DNA of 30,391 bases from a virus, in IMG/VR virus record IMGVR_UViG_3300020436_000053, positions 1 to 30,391 of that record; one strand, 5' to 3'. Below the pieces are notes generated by a model, which saw only the letters and a program-made list of their open reading frames with translations, searched no databases and was not told the origin of the DNA. Positions 21,917 through 30,391 of this stretch are shown piece after piece; the stretch's first letter is position 1, and every line of letters starts with the position of its first letter. Both the position numbers and the translations under genes were made by a program.

Positions 21917-24900
21917 ATGGCAACAAATCTTTCAAATGTAACATTTTCAAACGTATACAAAGACGACTTTGCGGATAGTGATAATTTTCATAGAATATTA
22001 TTTAATAGTGGTAAAGCATTACAAGCTCGTGAACTTACACAGATGCAAACCATTATTCAGAAAGAAATCGAAAGATTTGGCTCTAACATCTTTAGAGATG
22101 GTGGTGCAGTAACTGGTGGTAACATAACAATAGACAATAAAGTTGAATATGTTAATTTAGCTACAAATCAGTTACCCTCGACACCATCAACACTTGTTGG
22201 AAAATATTACAAAGATAGTACAAATAATTTAATAATTCAAATTAAAGAAGTTTTAGTAGCAAGTGCAACGACTTCTGATATTGCTATTGGTAGCGCAAGT
22301 GCGGTTAATCATCAAGTCGATACTTTAATAGTTGAATATGTTAGTACTTCTTCTGGTACATCTGGTACAGCACCAGTAAGATTACAAGCAAGTAATATGT
22401 TACAAAGAATAACAGATCCAACAAATACAACTTTAGTAAATGATGCTGTTGGATATCCAGATATGGCAGTTACTGCTGGTCACCCAAGTACCGGTGAAAA
22501 TATATCAGGTATAGGATTAAAAGCAAGTATTGATAAGGGTAGTTTTTTCGCACAGGGTCATTTTGTATTTTGTAAAGCTCAAACAATACAAGTACAAAGA
22601 TTTTCACAAATACCAAATGCTGTATTAGGTTTTCAAGTTGCAGAAGAAATTATAAACACAGATGATAATACTGCTCTATTTGATAATCAAGGTGCAGCAC
22701 CAAATTTATCATCACCAGGTGCAGATAGATATAGAATACAGTTAACACTTACTACAAAAGCTCTTGCTGGTAGTAATAATTTTATATACCTTGCAAATAT
22801 AGTAAATGGTAGACTCTCAGATGAAGTTAATTTAGATAATTCATATAAACAATTAACTGATGTTTTAGCATTAAGAACTAAGGAAGAGTCCGGTAATTAT
22901 ACAGTTAAAAGATTTGATTTAAATCCAAGTACAATAACAACAACTGATGTAAACTATAAAATATCTGATGGTATAGCATATGTTGATGGTTATAGAATTG
23001 ATTTAGATGCTCAAACATTAACTGTAAATAGACCTACAACTACTCAACAAAATTTAAATGAACTAGTTGGTACAAATATAGGAAATTATGTAGTTGTAGC
23101 TGGTGAGGGTTCTGGTGATTCAGCAAGTTTTACTAATCAGGGTATACCTGATATATCAACTTACAAAAAATTAAATCTTTACCGTTCATTTTCTGCTGGT
23201 GGTGGTACAGCGGGTGGTGGTAATGCTAATCATGCAGCATTCGTAATTGGTAGTGCTCGTTGTAGGGCATTGTATAGAGAATCCACTGGAAGATATCGAA
23301 TGCATCTGTTTGATATTAGAATGAAAGTTGGACAATCATTTGCAAGTGTAAGAAGTATAGGTCGTGATCAAGGTGATTACATGAATGTTATATTAGAGGG
23401 TGAACAAGCTGTACTTAAAAATACAACAAATAATGATTTACTCTTTTCATTACCACATGATAGACCACAATTTGATGGTATAACTGGTGATACGCTTATT
23501 GCTCAAAGAAAATTCACTTTTACAGCACCAGGTAATGGAACACACACAATTTCACCAGCTTTACCAGCTGGTGTTAATGGGTTTTTTGGTGGTCAAACAT
23601 GGGTTGTTTCAAGACAAGGAAATGGACAAGGAAATGGTATAGAAGAAACAATATCATGTACAGCATCTGGTACATCTTTTTCTGCTACAAATTTATCTAA
23701 TGCCGTTACTTATGATGTACTTGCACAAGTGCAAATGAGTGGATCAACAAATGTAGCTGAAAGATCAAAAACATTAAAAGAAACCACAATAACTCGAGGT
23801 CATGAGTCTGATTCGGATGGTAGAGGATTAAAATTTTTAAGTTTAGATAAACCAGATATATTTACAATTAAATCTATTAAAGAAACTGATTCAGATGGAG
23901 CAGATGTATCAGATAACTTTACTTTAGATAATGGACAAAGAGATAATTATTATGGTATTGGAAGATTAATACCAAAGAAAAATGTAACTTTTCCTGCAGG
24001 AAATATTTTCGTAAGATATCAGTATTTTGAACATGAACCCTCAGTAACTGGTGTTGGTGGCCAAAAATGTTATTTTAGTGCTACATCATATAAAAATAAT
24101 GAAACAGCAGTTGGTTCATTAGATGGTACTGGTGTAACATACGAAACCATATTAGATTACACAAAGGGTAATGGTACAAAAATAAATTTAAGAGATGTTT
24201 TAGATTTTAGGCCAGTTGCTGTATTACAAAGAGATTTTGATTCAGCTGGAGATACATTAAAAGATAATGGACATTTCAATATTTCTTTTGACTCTAATGG
24301 CCCAGATGTTGCTGGTACTGATCCATTAATTCATTTACTACCACAACCAGGTGGCAATGTACAAGCAGACATAACATATTTTCTACCAAGAAGAGATAGA
24401 TTAGTCGCAAGTTCTGCTAATTTAAGAGGTGGTAGATCAGCTCTTGGTTCATTGGATTATATTGAAGGTACTCCGAGTTTTACACCAGAATTACCTCCTA
24501 TGCCAAGTGCAGCTATGCCATTATATAATTTAAGTTTGGGTGGTAATACAATTAATACTAAAGATATTACAACTGAACCATTTGTTAATAAAAGATTTCA
24601 AATGGCAGATATTGCTAGATTAGAAAGAAGAATTGATAATTTAGATGAGGTTACATCATTAAGTTTATTAGAATTAAATACATCAACACTTAATGTTGTG
24701 GATTCAGCAGGTAATTCAAGAGTTAAATCTGGATTTTTAGTAGATAATTTTAGAGATTATTCTTTTACTGATATTACAAGTAATGAACAAAGAGCAAGTA
24801 TTGATCCACAAGCTGGTTACTTAGCACCTTTAGTCCGATCTAAGGTTAACAGATTAATATATGACGCTACACAAGCAGGTAGTACCGCTACATTAAAAGG

Positions 24901-27355
24901 TGATAATTTATATTTAACAATATCAAATTCAGATGTAGTATTTGTTAATCAAGATTTATGTACTACTACAGAAAATATTAATCCATTTGCTGTTATTAGA
25001 TCAAATGGTCATATAGAATTATCACCTGCTACAGATACTTGGGTGGAAACACAATTTGCGCCAGATGAAGTTAATGGTGGTGGAACAGTAACACAAACTG
25101 TTCCAACACAAGTTCAGTTTGGAAGTTTAGCTGCTTTTAGAGATAATTGGATTGGACAACCAACGTCATGGAATGTTGGTGATACTTCAGTACAGGCAAC
25201 TGGTAGAAGAAGAGATTTTTCAAGAACAAATACAAGAAGTGTTACAATTAGTGGTGGATTTGATACAGTAACTACACAAGTTGGTGAAAGAATATTAAGT
25301 GTTTCAATATTACCGTTTATGAGATCAATTAAAGTTTATTTTAGAGCTCAAGGTTTAAGAAGAAAAACAAGACACTATCCATATTTTGGTAATGAAGCAA
25401 TTGATATTTTTACAAAACAAGAAAGTTTTGCTAGATATTCAACAAGAAGTGATGCTGGTGCGGTAAGTGCTGGTGCTACTGCTCACCCCGATGGTTCAAC
25501 AAATTTAGTTTCAGATAGTAATGGAACTATTACTGGTTCATTTATTATTCCAAGTAATAATAATTTACAATTTAGTACTGGTACACAACAATTTAAATTA
25601 TTAGATATTACTGGTGGTATAGATTCCAATTCTATATCTTCTGCTAATACTTCTTTTACATCATCAGGAACCCTAGAAACAAGACAAAGAATATTTACAT
25701 CAACAAGAATTGAAAGAATCCAAACAATAGTTGAAGAACAAACACAATCTTGGACAAATTGGGTTGATCCACTTGCACAATCATTTCTAGTTGATCCAGT
25801 TGATAATCCCAATGGCATCTATTTAACAAAAGTTAAAGTTTTCTTTGCAACTATTGAGGATAATTTTGGACCACCAGTACAATGTCAAATTAGGCCAATG
25901 GAAAATGGCGTACCGGTAAATAATCCATTACCACAAGCTGTTAAATTTTTACAACCTAATCAATGTAGTGCTGCTTCTTTTGGAACTTCACTTTCAACTG
26001 TACAAAGTGCTGGTACTACATTTGAATTTGATGAACCAATTTACTTAGCACCTGGAGAAGAATATGCAGTTGTTCTTCTTGCAGAGTCCACAGCTTATAC
26101 AGTATATGTGGCAGAAACATATGAATTTGTGGTTGGAACAACATCGCAAAGAATAGCTAAACAACCGACACTTGGTTCATTATTTTTATCACAAAACGGT
26201 TCTACATGGACTCCAGAACAATCTAAAGATTTAATGTTTACGTTGTTTAGAGCAGAATTTGCTACTTCTGCTGGCGCAATATTAAATAATGTTACACCAT
26301 CTACAGAAATATTAGCAAATAATCCGATACAAACAATTGGATCTTCAAAAAATATTAGAGTATTTCATACTGGGCATGGATTTTCTACAGGTGATCGAGT
26401 TACAGTTAGTGGTGTAGCTGACCCAATATCTGGAATACAAGCAGATAGTGTAAATGGTAATCATACAATTACAGAAGTTGATCCAACTAGTTATATATTT
26501 AATACTGGTGGTTTAAATAATGCTGCTTCAAATGTAAGAGGTGGTGGTGCAAATGTACAAGTTACAGCAAATACTGTTTACAATGTATTTTTACCACAAG
26601 TACAAACTTTACAATTAAAAAATACTGCAATATCTGCATCAGCTAAAACAACAACTGGTAGATCATTTGGTGGATCATCACCCAGAACAACCGCAAGAAG
26701 TTATACTAGAGATGCTGGATTTTCAAGTATAGTTTTAAATGAATTTAATTATACTGATAATACAAAAGTAATACTTACTGATTCAAATGCAACTACAATA
26801 AACTCTGGACCTGCTGGTGATAGATCATTACAAGTTAATTTACAAATGTCAACTACAGATACAAAAGTTTCTCCAATTATTGATTTACAAAGATCAAATT
26901 GGGTTGGTTTTGAAAACTTAATTGATAAACAAGGTTCTGCAACAACTGGTACAGAGAATAAACCAATAGTATTTACTGATGAAGTTCAACCAACAGATGG
27001 TACTCATGCTGCTAAACACTTAACTAGACCAGTAAATCTTGAGGAGTCTGCAGTAGGTTTAAAAATATTATTTGCAGCTAATAGACCAGGTGATTGTGAA
27101 TTTAAAGTTTATTTTAGAACAGCTACTTCAGATGAAGATTTATCAACAAAAACATTTACATTACAACCAGAATTTAGTAATAATCCACCAGATGATGATA
27201 ACCAAACTTTTAGAGAATATGAATATTTACCCGGTGGTCAGGTAGGAAACTTGGATTCTTTTACTAAATTTCAAGTTAAAATTGTAATGCGATCAAGTAA
27301 TCAATCTAAAGTTCCAACACTTAAGGATCTTAGAGTAATAGCAATGGTAACATAA
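21917..27355 (+). CDS. Giant baseplate/tail fibre protein, DUF4815-like N-terminus, 1,812 residues
   Basis: The N-terminal SNVYKDDFADSDNFHRILFN and GKALQARELTQMQTIIQKEI blocks, and the central DGYRIDL and ADITYFLPRRDRL blocks, are typical of the DUF4815-type large virion proteins of T4-like marine phages, placed where T4 has gp10. The middle is a long series of beta segments; about residues 1480-1530 (HTGHGFSTGDRVTVSGVADP, then VNGNHTITEVD) is a small beta module recurring in phage fibres. It ends TLKDLRVIAMVT. It probably forms the outer wedge plus a fibre or pin. Start: GAGAT 7 bases before the ATG. Stop overlaps the next ATG (TAATG). A pure tail-fibre role is the alternative. Confidence 0.78.
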   Translation: MATNLSNVTFSNVYKDDFADSDNFHRILFNSGKALQARELTQMQTIIQKEIERFGSNIFRDGGAVTGGNITIDNKVEYVNLATNQLPSTPSTLVGKYYKDSTNNLIIQIKEVLVASATTSDIAIGSASAVNHQVDTLIVEYVSTSSGTSGTAPVRLQASNMLQRITDPTNTTLVNDAVGYPDMAVTAGHPSTGENISGIGLKASIDKGSFFAQGHFVFCKAQTIQVQRFSQIPNAVLGFQVAEEIINTDDNTALFDNQGAAPNLSSPGADRYRIQLTLTTKALAGSNNFIYLANIVNGRLSDEVNLDNSYKQLTDVLALRTKEESGNYTVKRFDLNPSTITTTDVNYKISDGIAYVDGYRIDLDAQTLTVNRPTTTQQNLNELVGTNIGNYVVVAGEGSGDSASFTNQGIPDISTYKKLNLYRSFSAGGGTAGGGNANHAAFVIGSARCRALYRESTGRYRMHLFDIRMKVGQSFASVRSIGRDQGDYMNVILEGEQAVLKNTTNNDLLFSLPHDRPQFDGITGDTLIAQRKFTFTAPGNGTHTISPALPAGVNGFFGGQTWVVSRQGNGQGNGIEETISCTASGTSFSATNLSNAVTYDVLAQVQMSGSTNVAERSKTLKETTITRGHESDSDGRGLKFLSLDKPDIFTIKSIKETDSDGADVSDNFTLDNGQRDNYYGIGRLIPKKNVTFPAGNIFVRYQYFEHEPSVTGVGGQKCYFSATSYKNNETAVGSLDGTGVTYETILDYTKGNGTKINLRDVLDFRPVAVLQRDFDSAGDTLKDNGHFNISFDSNGPDVAGTDPLIHLLPQPGGNVQADITYFLPRRDRLVASSANLRGGRSALGSLDYIEGTPSFTPELPPMPSAAMPLYNLSLGGNTINTKDITTEPFVNKRFQMADIARLERRIDNLDEVTSLSLLELNTSTLNVVDSAGNSRVKSGFLVDNFRDYSFTDITSNEQRASIDPQAGYLAPLVRSKVNRLIYDATQAGSTATLKGDNLYLTISNSDVVFVNQDLCTTTENINPFAVIRSNGHIELSPATDTWVETQFAPDEVNGGGTVTQTVPTQVQFGSLAAFRDNWIGQPTSWNVGDTSVQATGRRRDFSRTNTRSVTISGGFDTVTTQVGERILSVSILPFMRSIKVYFRAQGLRRKTRHYPYFGNEAIDIFTKQESFARYSTRSDAGAVSAGATAHPDGSTNLVSDSNGTITGSFIIPSNNNLQFSTGTQQFKLLDITGGIDSNSISSANTSFTSSGTLETRQRIFTSTRIERIQTIVEEQTQSWTNWVDPLAQSFLVDPVDNPNGIYLTKVKVFFATIEDNFGPPVQCQIRPMENGVPVNNPLPQAVKFLQPNQCSAASFGTSLSTVQSAGTTFEFDEPIYLAPGEEYAVVLLAESTAYTVYVAETYEFVVGTTSQRIAKQPTLGSLFLSQNGSTWTPEQSKDLMFTLFRAEFATSAGAILNNVTPSTEILANNPIQTIGSSKNIRVFHTGHGFSTGDRVTVSGVADPISGIQADSVNGNHTITEVDPTSYIFNTGGLNNAASNVRGGGANVQVTANTVYNVFLPQVQTLQLKNTAISASAKTTTGRSFGGSSPRTTARSYTRDAGFSSIVLNEFNYTDNTKVILTDSNATTINSGPAGDRSLQVNLQMSTTDTKVSPIIDLQRSNWVGFENLIDKQGSATTGTENKPIVFTDEVQPTDGTHAAKHLTRPVNLEESAVGLKILFAANRPGDCEFKVYFRTATSDEDLSTKTFTLQPEFSNNPPDDDNQTFREYEYLPGGQVGNLDSFTKFQVKIVMRSSNQSKVPTLKDLRVIAMVT

Positions 27356-27579
27356 TGAGTGAATATATAAGAGTAGAAGGACATTCACATTTAATGAGAG
27401 ATGGCACTTCTGGTGCAATAGTAAATACAAACACAAATGAAATGAAACAAGCTCGTATAAGAAAATCATCTTGGAAAAAACAACAAAATGAAATAAAACA
27501 ATTAAGAAATGATCTTAGTGAAATGAAAGAACTTTTAAATCAAATGATAGAGGTAAATAATGGCCGTAACAGTAGTTAA
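27355..27579 (+). CDS. Small virion-associated protein, 74 residues, with C-terminal coiled coil
   Basis: The N-terminal VEGHSHLMRDGTSGAIVNTN is a pattern (LxRDxxSGAIxNTN) that I recall from small baseplate proteins of T4-like cyanophages, next to the fibre genes. The C-terminal half is a charged coiled coil (KQQNEIKQLRNDLSEMKELL). This suggests a small linker on the baseplate or fibre; function not proven. It overlaps the next gene by 20 bases. Confidence 0.78.
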   Translation: MSEYIRVEGHSHLMRDGTSGAIVNTNTNEMKQARIRKSSWKKQQNEIKQLRNDLSEMKELLNQMIEVNNGRNSS

Positions 27580-27913
27580 TTTATCTGATACAGTAACACA
27601 ATGGGTTACTAAAACAAATACTATATCCAGTGATTTGGGTGATAAAGCAAATTTGTTAACAACAGCAAATAGTGATTTAGTAGTTGCTATAAATGAACTT
27701 TTTAATCGTAAAACTACTGACTCAGATGCAATACATGCAATGCATGCAGATACAACTACTATAGATTTTTCAGTTAATTCTGGAACTGGGAAGATAGAAC
27801 ATAAAGTAATAGATGATTCGATAGTATCTGCAAAATTTAATTCAAAAATAACATTAAATATAAAAGATGCAAGTAATAACATATTAAAGACACTATATTC
27901 ACCAGGATCATAA
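27560..27913 (+). CDS. Short fibre-associated protein, 117 residues
   Basis: LSDTVTQWVTKTNTISSDLG followed by DLVVAINELFNRK is the N-terminal motif often found at the base of phage tail fibres, a helical trimerisation/attachment segment. The remainder is a small beta part (IEHKVIDDSIVSAKFNSKIT). It has only 117 residues, so it may be a connector or a short fibre N-terminal piece encoded as its own gene. Shine-Dalgarno GAGG lies inside the upstream gene. It is separated by one base from the next gene. Confidence 0.75.
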   Translation: MAVTVVNLSDTVTQWVTKTNTISSDLGDKANLLTTANSDLVVAINELFNRKTTDSDAIHAMHADTTTIDFSVNSGTGKIEHKVIDDSIVSAKFNSKITLNIKDASNNILKTLYSPGS

Positions 27914-27914
27914 T

Positions 27915-29126
27915 ATGAGTACTACTACTGGTCCTTTAGTTATTACAAGTGATACTTCTAATACAATGGAGTTAACAGAAATTAATTCTGGTGGCACTGT
28001 TGGATATGACGCTGCTGAAAAAGTAGCAAAGGTTCTTCTTGATTACTTTGCACAAATTACTTATAATAGTCCAGTTTATACTTCTGGTGCTATTGTTGTT
28101 AATCCTGCTAGTACAACTGGATTAACATCTATTGGTTCATTTACAGATACAAAAAGAGTTAACGCAGTTGGTAGTCACCCAGTTGGTACTTCAGTTAACT
28201 CTGTTACGTATAATTTTTATCAAGATAGAGCAGCTAATTTGGATTTTGGTAGTGGAGCTCCTGATCCAGTGTACTTGAATAATGGCGATATAATGGAATC
28301 TGATTACCATTCACCTGTTGATGATGCAGTAGTTGATGCGGTTTTAGATATATACGTTGGTAATGTTGCGAGTGATGTTCAAAATGGAAACTATGTATTA
28401 CAACCATCTGCTCCAGCTACGGGTACTTGGACGTCACAGTTTGTGTTATCAAATACTAAAGTAGATGGCAGTAGTGATACTACAACACTATGGAGAAAAA
28501 CAACTGCTGCTGGTTTACCGAGTGGTAATCGTAAACCTCTAAAAATAGAAAACAATACAACGGATTCAATTGATTTAAAAGAATTTAGTGATAATGAAAT
28601 TTTAGATAGATACAAAGCATTAATGATGAATACTATGAATAGTGGTAAGGGTCAGTACGAACTTGCTGCTAGTGCACCAACTAGTGGTGGTACATGGGTT
28701 GCAGCTGGTAGTGCTTTTAATGATACGAGATATGCACTGGGTAGTATAGGTTATTCTGGTAGTAGAACATATCAATTATATTCACAAGCATTTTATAACG
28801 TGACTACATTTACACCAGGTTCTTTTAGTAATACTTTTAGTGGTTCATATGCAGGAACAACTGTTGTTCCAGGTAGTTTTTCAGGTTTTACACCAGCACC
28901 ATATACTCTTGCACCAGTGCCTACTCAATTTTCTGGTACTAGAATTGTACCAGCAAATTACAGCGGATCTAGGGTTCACTCTTTTTCTGGCACTAGAGTT
29001 TCGTACTCAACTAGACAACAAAGTTTTCAAGGTCAAGTAACTTATGCTGGTACTTATGTTGGAACAACTGTACTTAGTTCAATTGAAACAAATGAAACAA
29101 AAACATTATGGATAAGGGTAGGATAA
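27915..29126 (+). CDS. Tail fibre protein with Ser/Gly/Tyr repeat C-terminus, 403 residues
   Basis: The N-terminal 60 residues (LVITSDTSNTMELTEINSGG; YDAAEKVAKVLLDYFAQITY) look like an attachment domain, the middle is beta-rich, and about residues 299-395 form degenerate short repeats (FSGSYAGTTVVPGSFSGF, QFSGTRIVPANYSGSRV, HSFSGTRVSYSTRQQSFQ, VTYAGTYVGTTV). Such Y/F-x-G repeats occur at fibre ends in T4-like marine phages. It ends TKTLWIRVG, a terminal block seen in such fibres. A host-recognition role is likely but not proven. Its stop overlaps the next start (TAATG). Confidence 0.8.
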   Translation: MSTTTGPLVITSDTSNTMELTEINSGGTVGYDAAEKVAKVLLDYFAQITYNSPVYTSGAIVVNPASTTGLTSIGSFTDTKRVNAVGSHPVGTSVNSVTYNFYQDRAANLDFGSGAPDPVYLNNGDIMESDYHSPVDDAVVDAVLDIYVGNVASDVQNGNYVLQPSAPATGTWTSQFVLSNTKVDGSSDTTTLWRKTTAAGLPSGNRKPLKIENNTTDSIDLKEFSDNEILDRYKALMMNTMNSGKGQYELAASAPTSGGTWVAAGSAFNDTRYALGSIGYSGSRTYQLYSQAFYNVTTFTPGSFSNTFSGSYAGTTVVPGSFSGFTPAPYTLAPVPTQFSGTRIVPANYSGSRVHSFSGTRVSYSTRQQSFQGQVTYAGTYVGTTVLSSIETNETKTLWIRVG

Positions 29127-29575
29127 TGCAATTAAATGAAATGAAACCAAATAGAATTATAAGAAATCCACATTGGACAAATGATAAAAAAAATCAAATA
29201 CATTGTGAATTTCATTATGAAAATGGACCGATAGTGAATGCTTGTGTCTCTGATACAAAAGAAGGTAATCCAGATTGGAAAGAAATATTTGATACATTTG
29301 ATATAACTGAAATAGAAAAAAACACTCAAACAATCATAAAAGATGCTGAATATACCAGGAAGTTCAAAAAAAGAGAAAGAAAAGAAAAAAAAGAGTCAGA
29401 AAAAATTGATGCGCTTTTTAATACAAAATTAGAAGCATTTGAAATATCAACTGTAAAAAATTCAAAAGATAGAAATTTAAAATCATTAATAAGAAAAGCG
29501 TCAAATGAAACTGAAGTATATGCGTATACAGCAGCCCTTATATTAAAAGAAATGAAAAATGAAGAAAATAAATAA
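29126..29575 (+). CDS. Conserved phage protein near the fibre genes, 149 residues
   Basis: The ATG at 29126 is chosen (GGGTAGGAT Shine-Dalgarno, TAATG overlap) over one 18 bases upstream. The first 60 residues are beta-like (HCEFHYENGPIVNACVSDT; GNPDWKEIFDTFD); then comes a long charged helix (FKKRERKEKKESEKIDALFN, KLEAFEISTVKNSKDRNLK). I recall a protein with the same HYEDG-...-NPDW-...-LFNxKLEAFEI order in T4-like cyanophages; function unknown, probably a small virion or fibre-assembly protein. It overlaps the glycosyltransferase gene by 17 bases. Confidence 0.82.
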   Translation: MQLNEMKPNRIIRNPHWTNDKKNQIHCEFHYENGPIVNACVSDTKEGNPDWKEIFDTFDITEIEKNTQTIIKDAEYTRKFKKRERKEKKESEKIDALFNTKLEAFEISTVKNSKDRNLKSLIRKASNETEVYAYTAALILKEMKNEENK

Positions 29576-30269
29576 TGGATTTTTGTATGTTGCTTCTAAA
29601 GATAAAATTTTCTTAACTGCAGCAAGATATTCCGTAACTAGTTTAAAAGATTATTGGCCTGAATCTCATGTGACTTTATTTACGCACGAAGATTGGGTTA
29701 AAGAAGAAGATTATGAATTATTTGATAACATTATAACTAAAGATGTTCCAAATCATGCAAGAGCTAAACTTTGGGCATTAGATAAAACTCCATACAAACT
29801 AACTTGTTACATGGATGCTGATACTGTTATACAGCATTCTAATATAAAAAATATTTTTAAACAATTTAAAAAAAGTTCTGATATAACACTTACAAGAGCT
29901 CGATCATACGCTGCTAGTATTGATCCAACTTTTTCAGAAGGTGAATTAACAGATCATTGTGGTTTGTTTATTTACAATGATAAACCAAGAACTTTAAATT
30001 TTATGAAAAATTGGTGGAAACTATTTAATAAACAAATACAAGGTAAATGGCAATGGGATACTAGAAAATATCCAGAATATTTTAGACAATTTGATATGTG
30101 GACATACTGGTGGTTACAAAATAAAACAGATTTAAAAATAAAAAGATCATTTTTTTCTAAACCAGACGCAATATGGAATTTTGTTTACACTTACAAAGAT
30201 GAAGAAACTGAAAGTAAGGACATCATAATTTATCATCAACCGGTGCCAAGGAGTGAAATAAACCAATGA
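29559..30269 (+). CDS. Glycosyltransferase (nucleotide-sugar dependent, GT8-like)
   Basis: 236 residues. The YVASKDKIFLTAARYSVTSL start, followed by WPESHVTLFTHEDW and the DxD motif CYMDADTVI at D86-A87-D88, are typical of GT-A fold glycosyltransferases that bind a nucleotide sugar with a metal ion. Later blocks (DHCGLFIYNDKPRTLNFMKN; FRQFDMWTYWWLQNK; HQPVPR) fit the acceptor side and end of such enzymes. Located next to tail fibre genes, it may glycosylate virion fibres or alter host surface sugar; the substrate is unknown. Its start overlaps the previous gene, and its stop overlaps the next ATG. Confidence 0.82.
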   Translation: MKKINNGFLYVASKDKIFLTAARYSVTSLKDYWPESHVTLFTHEDWVKEEDYELFDNIITKDVPNHARAKLWALDKTPYKLTCYMDADTVIQHSNIKNIFKQFKKSSDITLTRARSYAASIDPTFSEGELTDHCGLFIYNDKPRTLNFMKNWWKLFNKQIQGKWQWDTRKYPEYFRQFDMWTYWWLQNKTDLKIKRSFFSKPDAIWNFVYTYKDEETESKDIIIYHQPVPRSEINQ

Positions 30270-30391
30270 AACAACTTGAAATAAAAAATTCTGAATTAAT
30301 TGAATTATTAAATGATACATCAAATTGGTTTAAAAGTATAGATAAATCTATTTTATCATTTAAAAATAAAAAAGATGATAATGAATATTAT
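30266..30391 (+). CDS. 5' part of a hypothetical gene (runs off the window)
   Basis: ATG at 30266 overlaps the previous stop (ATGA) and follows an AAGGAG Shine-Dalgarno at about 30248-30253. The 42 visible codons begin MKQLEIKNSELIELLNDTSN and are rich in Asn, Lys and Ile. Too little is present to identify it. Its coupling to the glycosyltransferase suggests a related task. Confidence 0.78.
   Translation, partial: MKQLEIKNSELIELLNDTSNWFKSIDKSILSFKNKKDDNEYY

Noticed and set aside
29108-29126. Upstream ATG adding six residues to the 149-residue protein
   Set aside because: It would overlap the fibre gene by 19 bases and lacks a Shine-Dalgarno; the ATG at 29126 has GGGTAGGAT and the usual TAATG coupling.
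1-30391. tRNA genes, CRISPR arrays, insertion sequences, integrase or attachment sites, homing endonucleases
   Set aside because: None seen: no cloverleaf in the gaps, no regularly spaced repeats, no transposase or integrase motifs in any gene.

Overview
The window is an A+T-rich segment of a T4-like contractile-tailed phage genome (Straboviridae/Kyanoviridae-type myovirus). The evidence is an ordered set of recognisable T4-type proteins: gp33, gp32, gp4, gp26/gp51, gp48, gp53, gp27, gp5, a PAAR tip (gp5.4 type), gp25, gp6 and gp8. The strong AT bias, the AGA-dominated arginine codons and several small proteins that I recall only from marine phages suggest a marine host, probably a SAR11/Pelagibacter-type alphaproteobacterium or a low-GC cyanobacterium. 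That host call is inference; no host gene proves it.

Layout. (1) 1-2800, + strand: the end of a beta-barrel-like protein, an intrinsic terminator, then small poorly known genes. These include a two-helix membrane protein (possible holin) and a secreted SleB/CwlJ-type cell-wall hydrolase (endolysin). (2) 2804-5931, + strand: two near-identical sigma70-type promoters (TTTACA-17-TATAAT). One drives a marine-phage protein of unknown function, a second conserved protein and the late-transcription coactivator gp33. The other drives the ssDNA-binding protein gp32, whose leader carries a hairpin where T4 has its autoregulatory structure. (3) 11022 to 5977, - strand: a late operon of gp4, an unknown protein, a tail-tube-fold protein, gp26, gp51-like, a 714-residue repeat-built tape-measure-like protein and a small membrane protein. 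(4) 11068-30391, + strand: the long baseplate and fibre operon gp48, gp53, gp27, gp5, PAAR, a 35-residue Cys-rich protein, gp25, gp6, a gp7-position wedge protein, a fibre-connector-like protein, gp8, a 1,812-residue wedge/fibre protein, small fibre-associated proteins, a repeat-ended fibre protein, a glycosyltransferase and the start of another gene.

The parts fit together. gp33 is the coactivator used at T4-type late promoters, and six exact TATAAATA elements were found, all in gaps in front of genes. The two late operons start from interleaved face-to-face TATAAATA elements at 11030-11054. gp26 and gp51, upstream of the tape measure, look like the chaperone pair (P2 E/E', lambda G/GT) used to fold a tape measure.

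The most exciting signal is at 8444-8542 (- strand). The gp26 end carries a T TTT TTA slippery heptamer. Six nucleotides later a perfect 11-bp stem arm begins, and the -1 frame continues into a 66-codon gp51-like reading frame that has no usable start codon for its first 19 codons. This predicts a programmed -1 frameshift making a 301-residue gp26-gp51 fusion. Other notable items are a 22-bp perfect palindrome with an alternative hairpin between gp48 and gp53, a terminator-like hairpin buried in the possible holin gene, a Cys-rich mini-protein inside the baseplate operon, a gp5 with its lysozyme-like domain at the C-terminus, and a gp32 without its zinc ligands. No tRNA, CRISPR, insertion sequence or integration site was seen, and no gene-free stretch exceeds about 120 bases.
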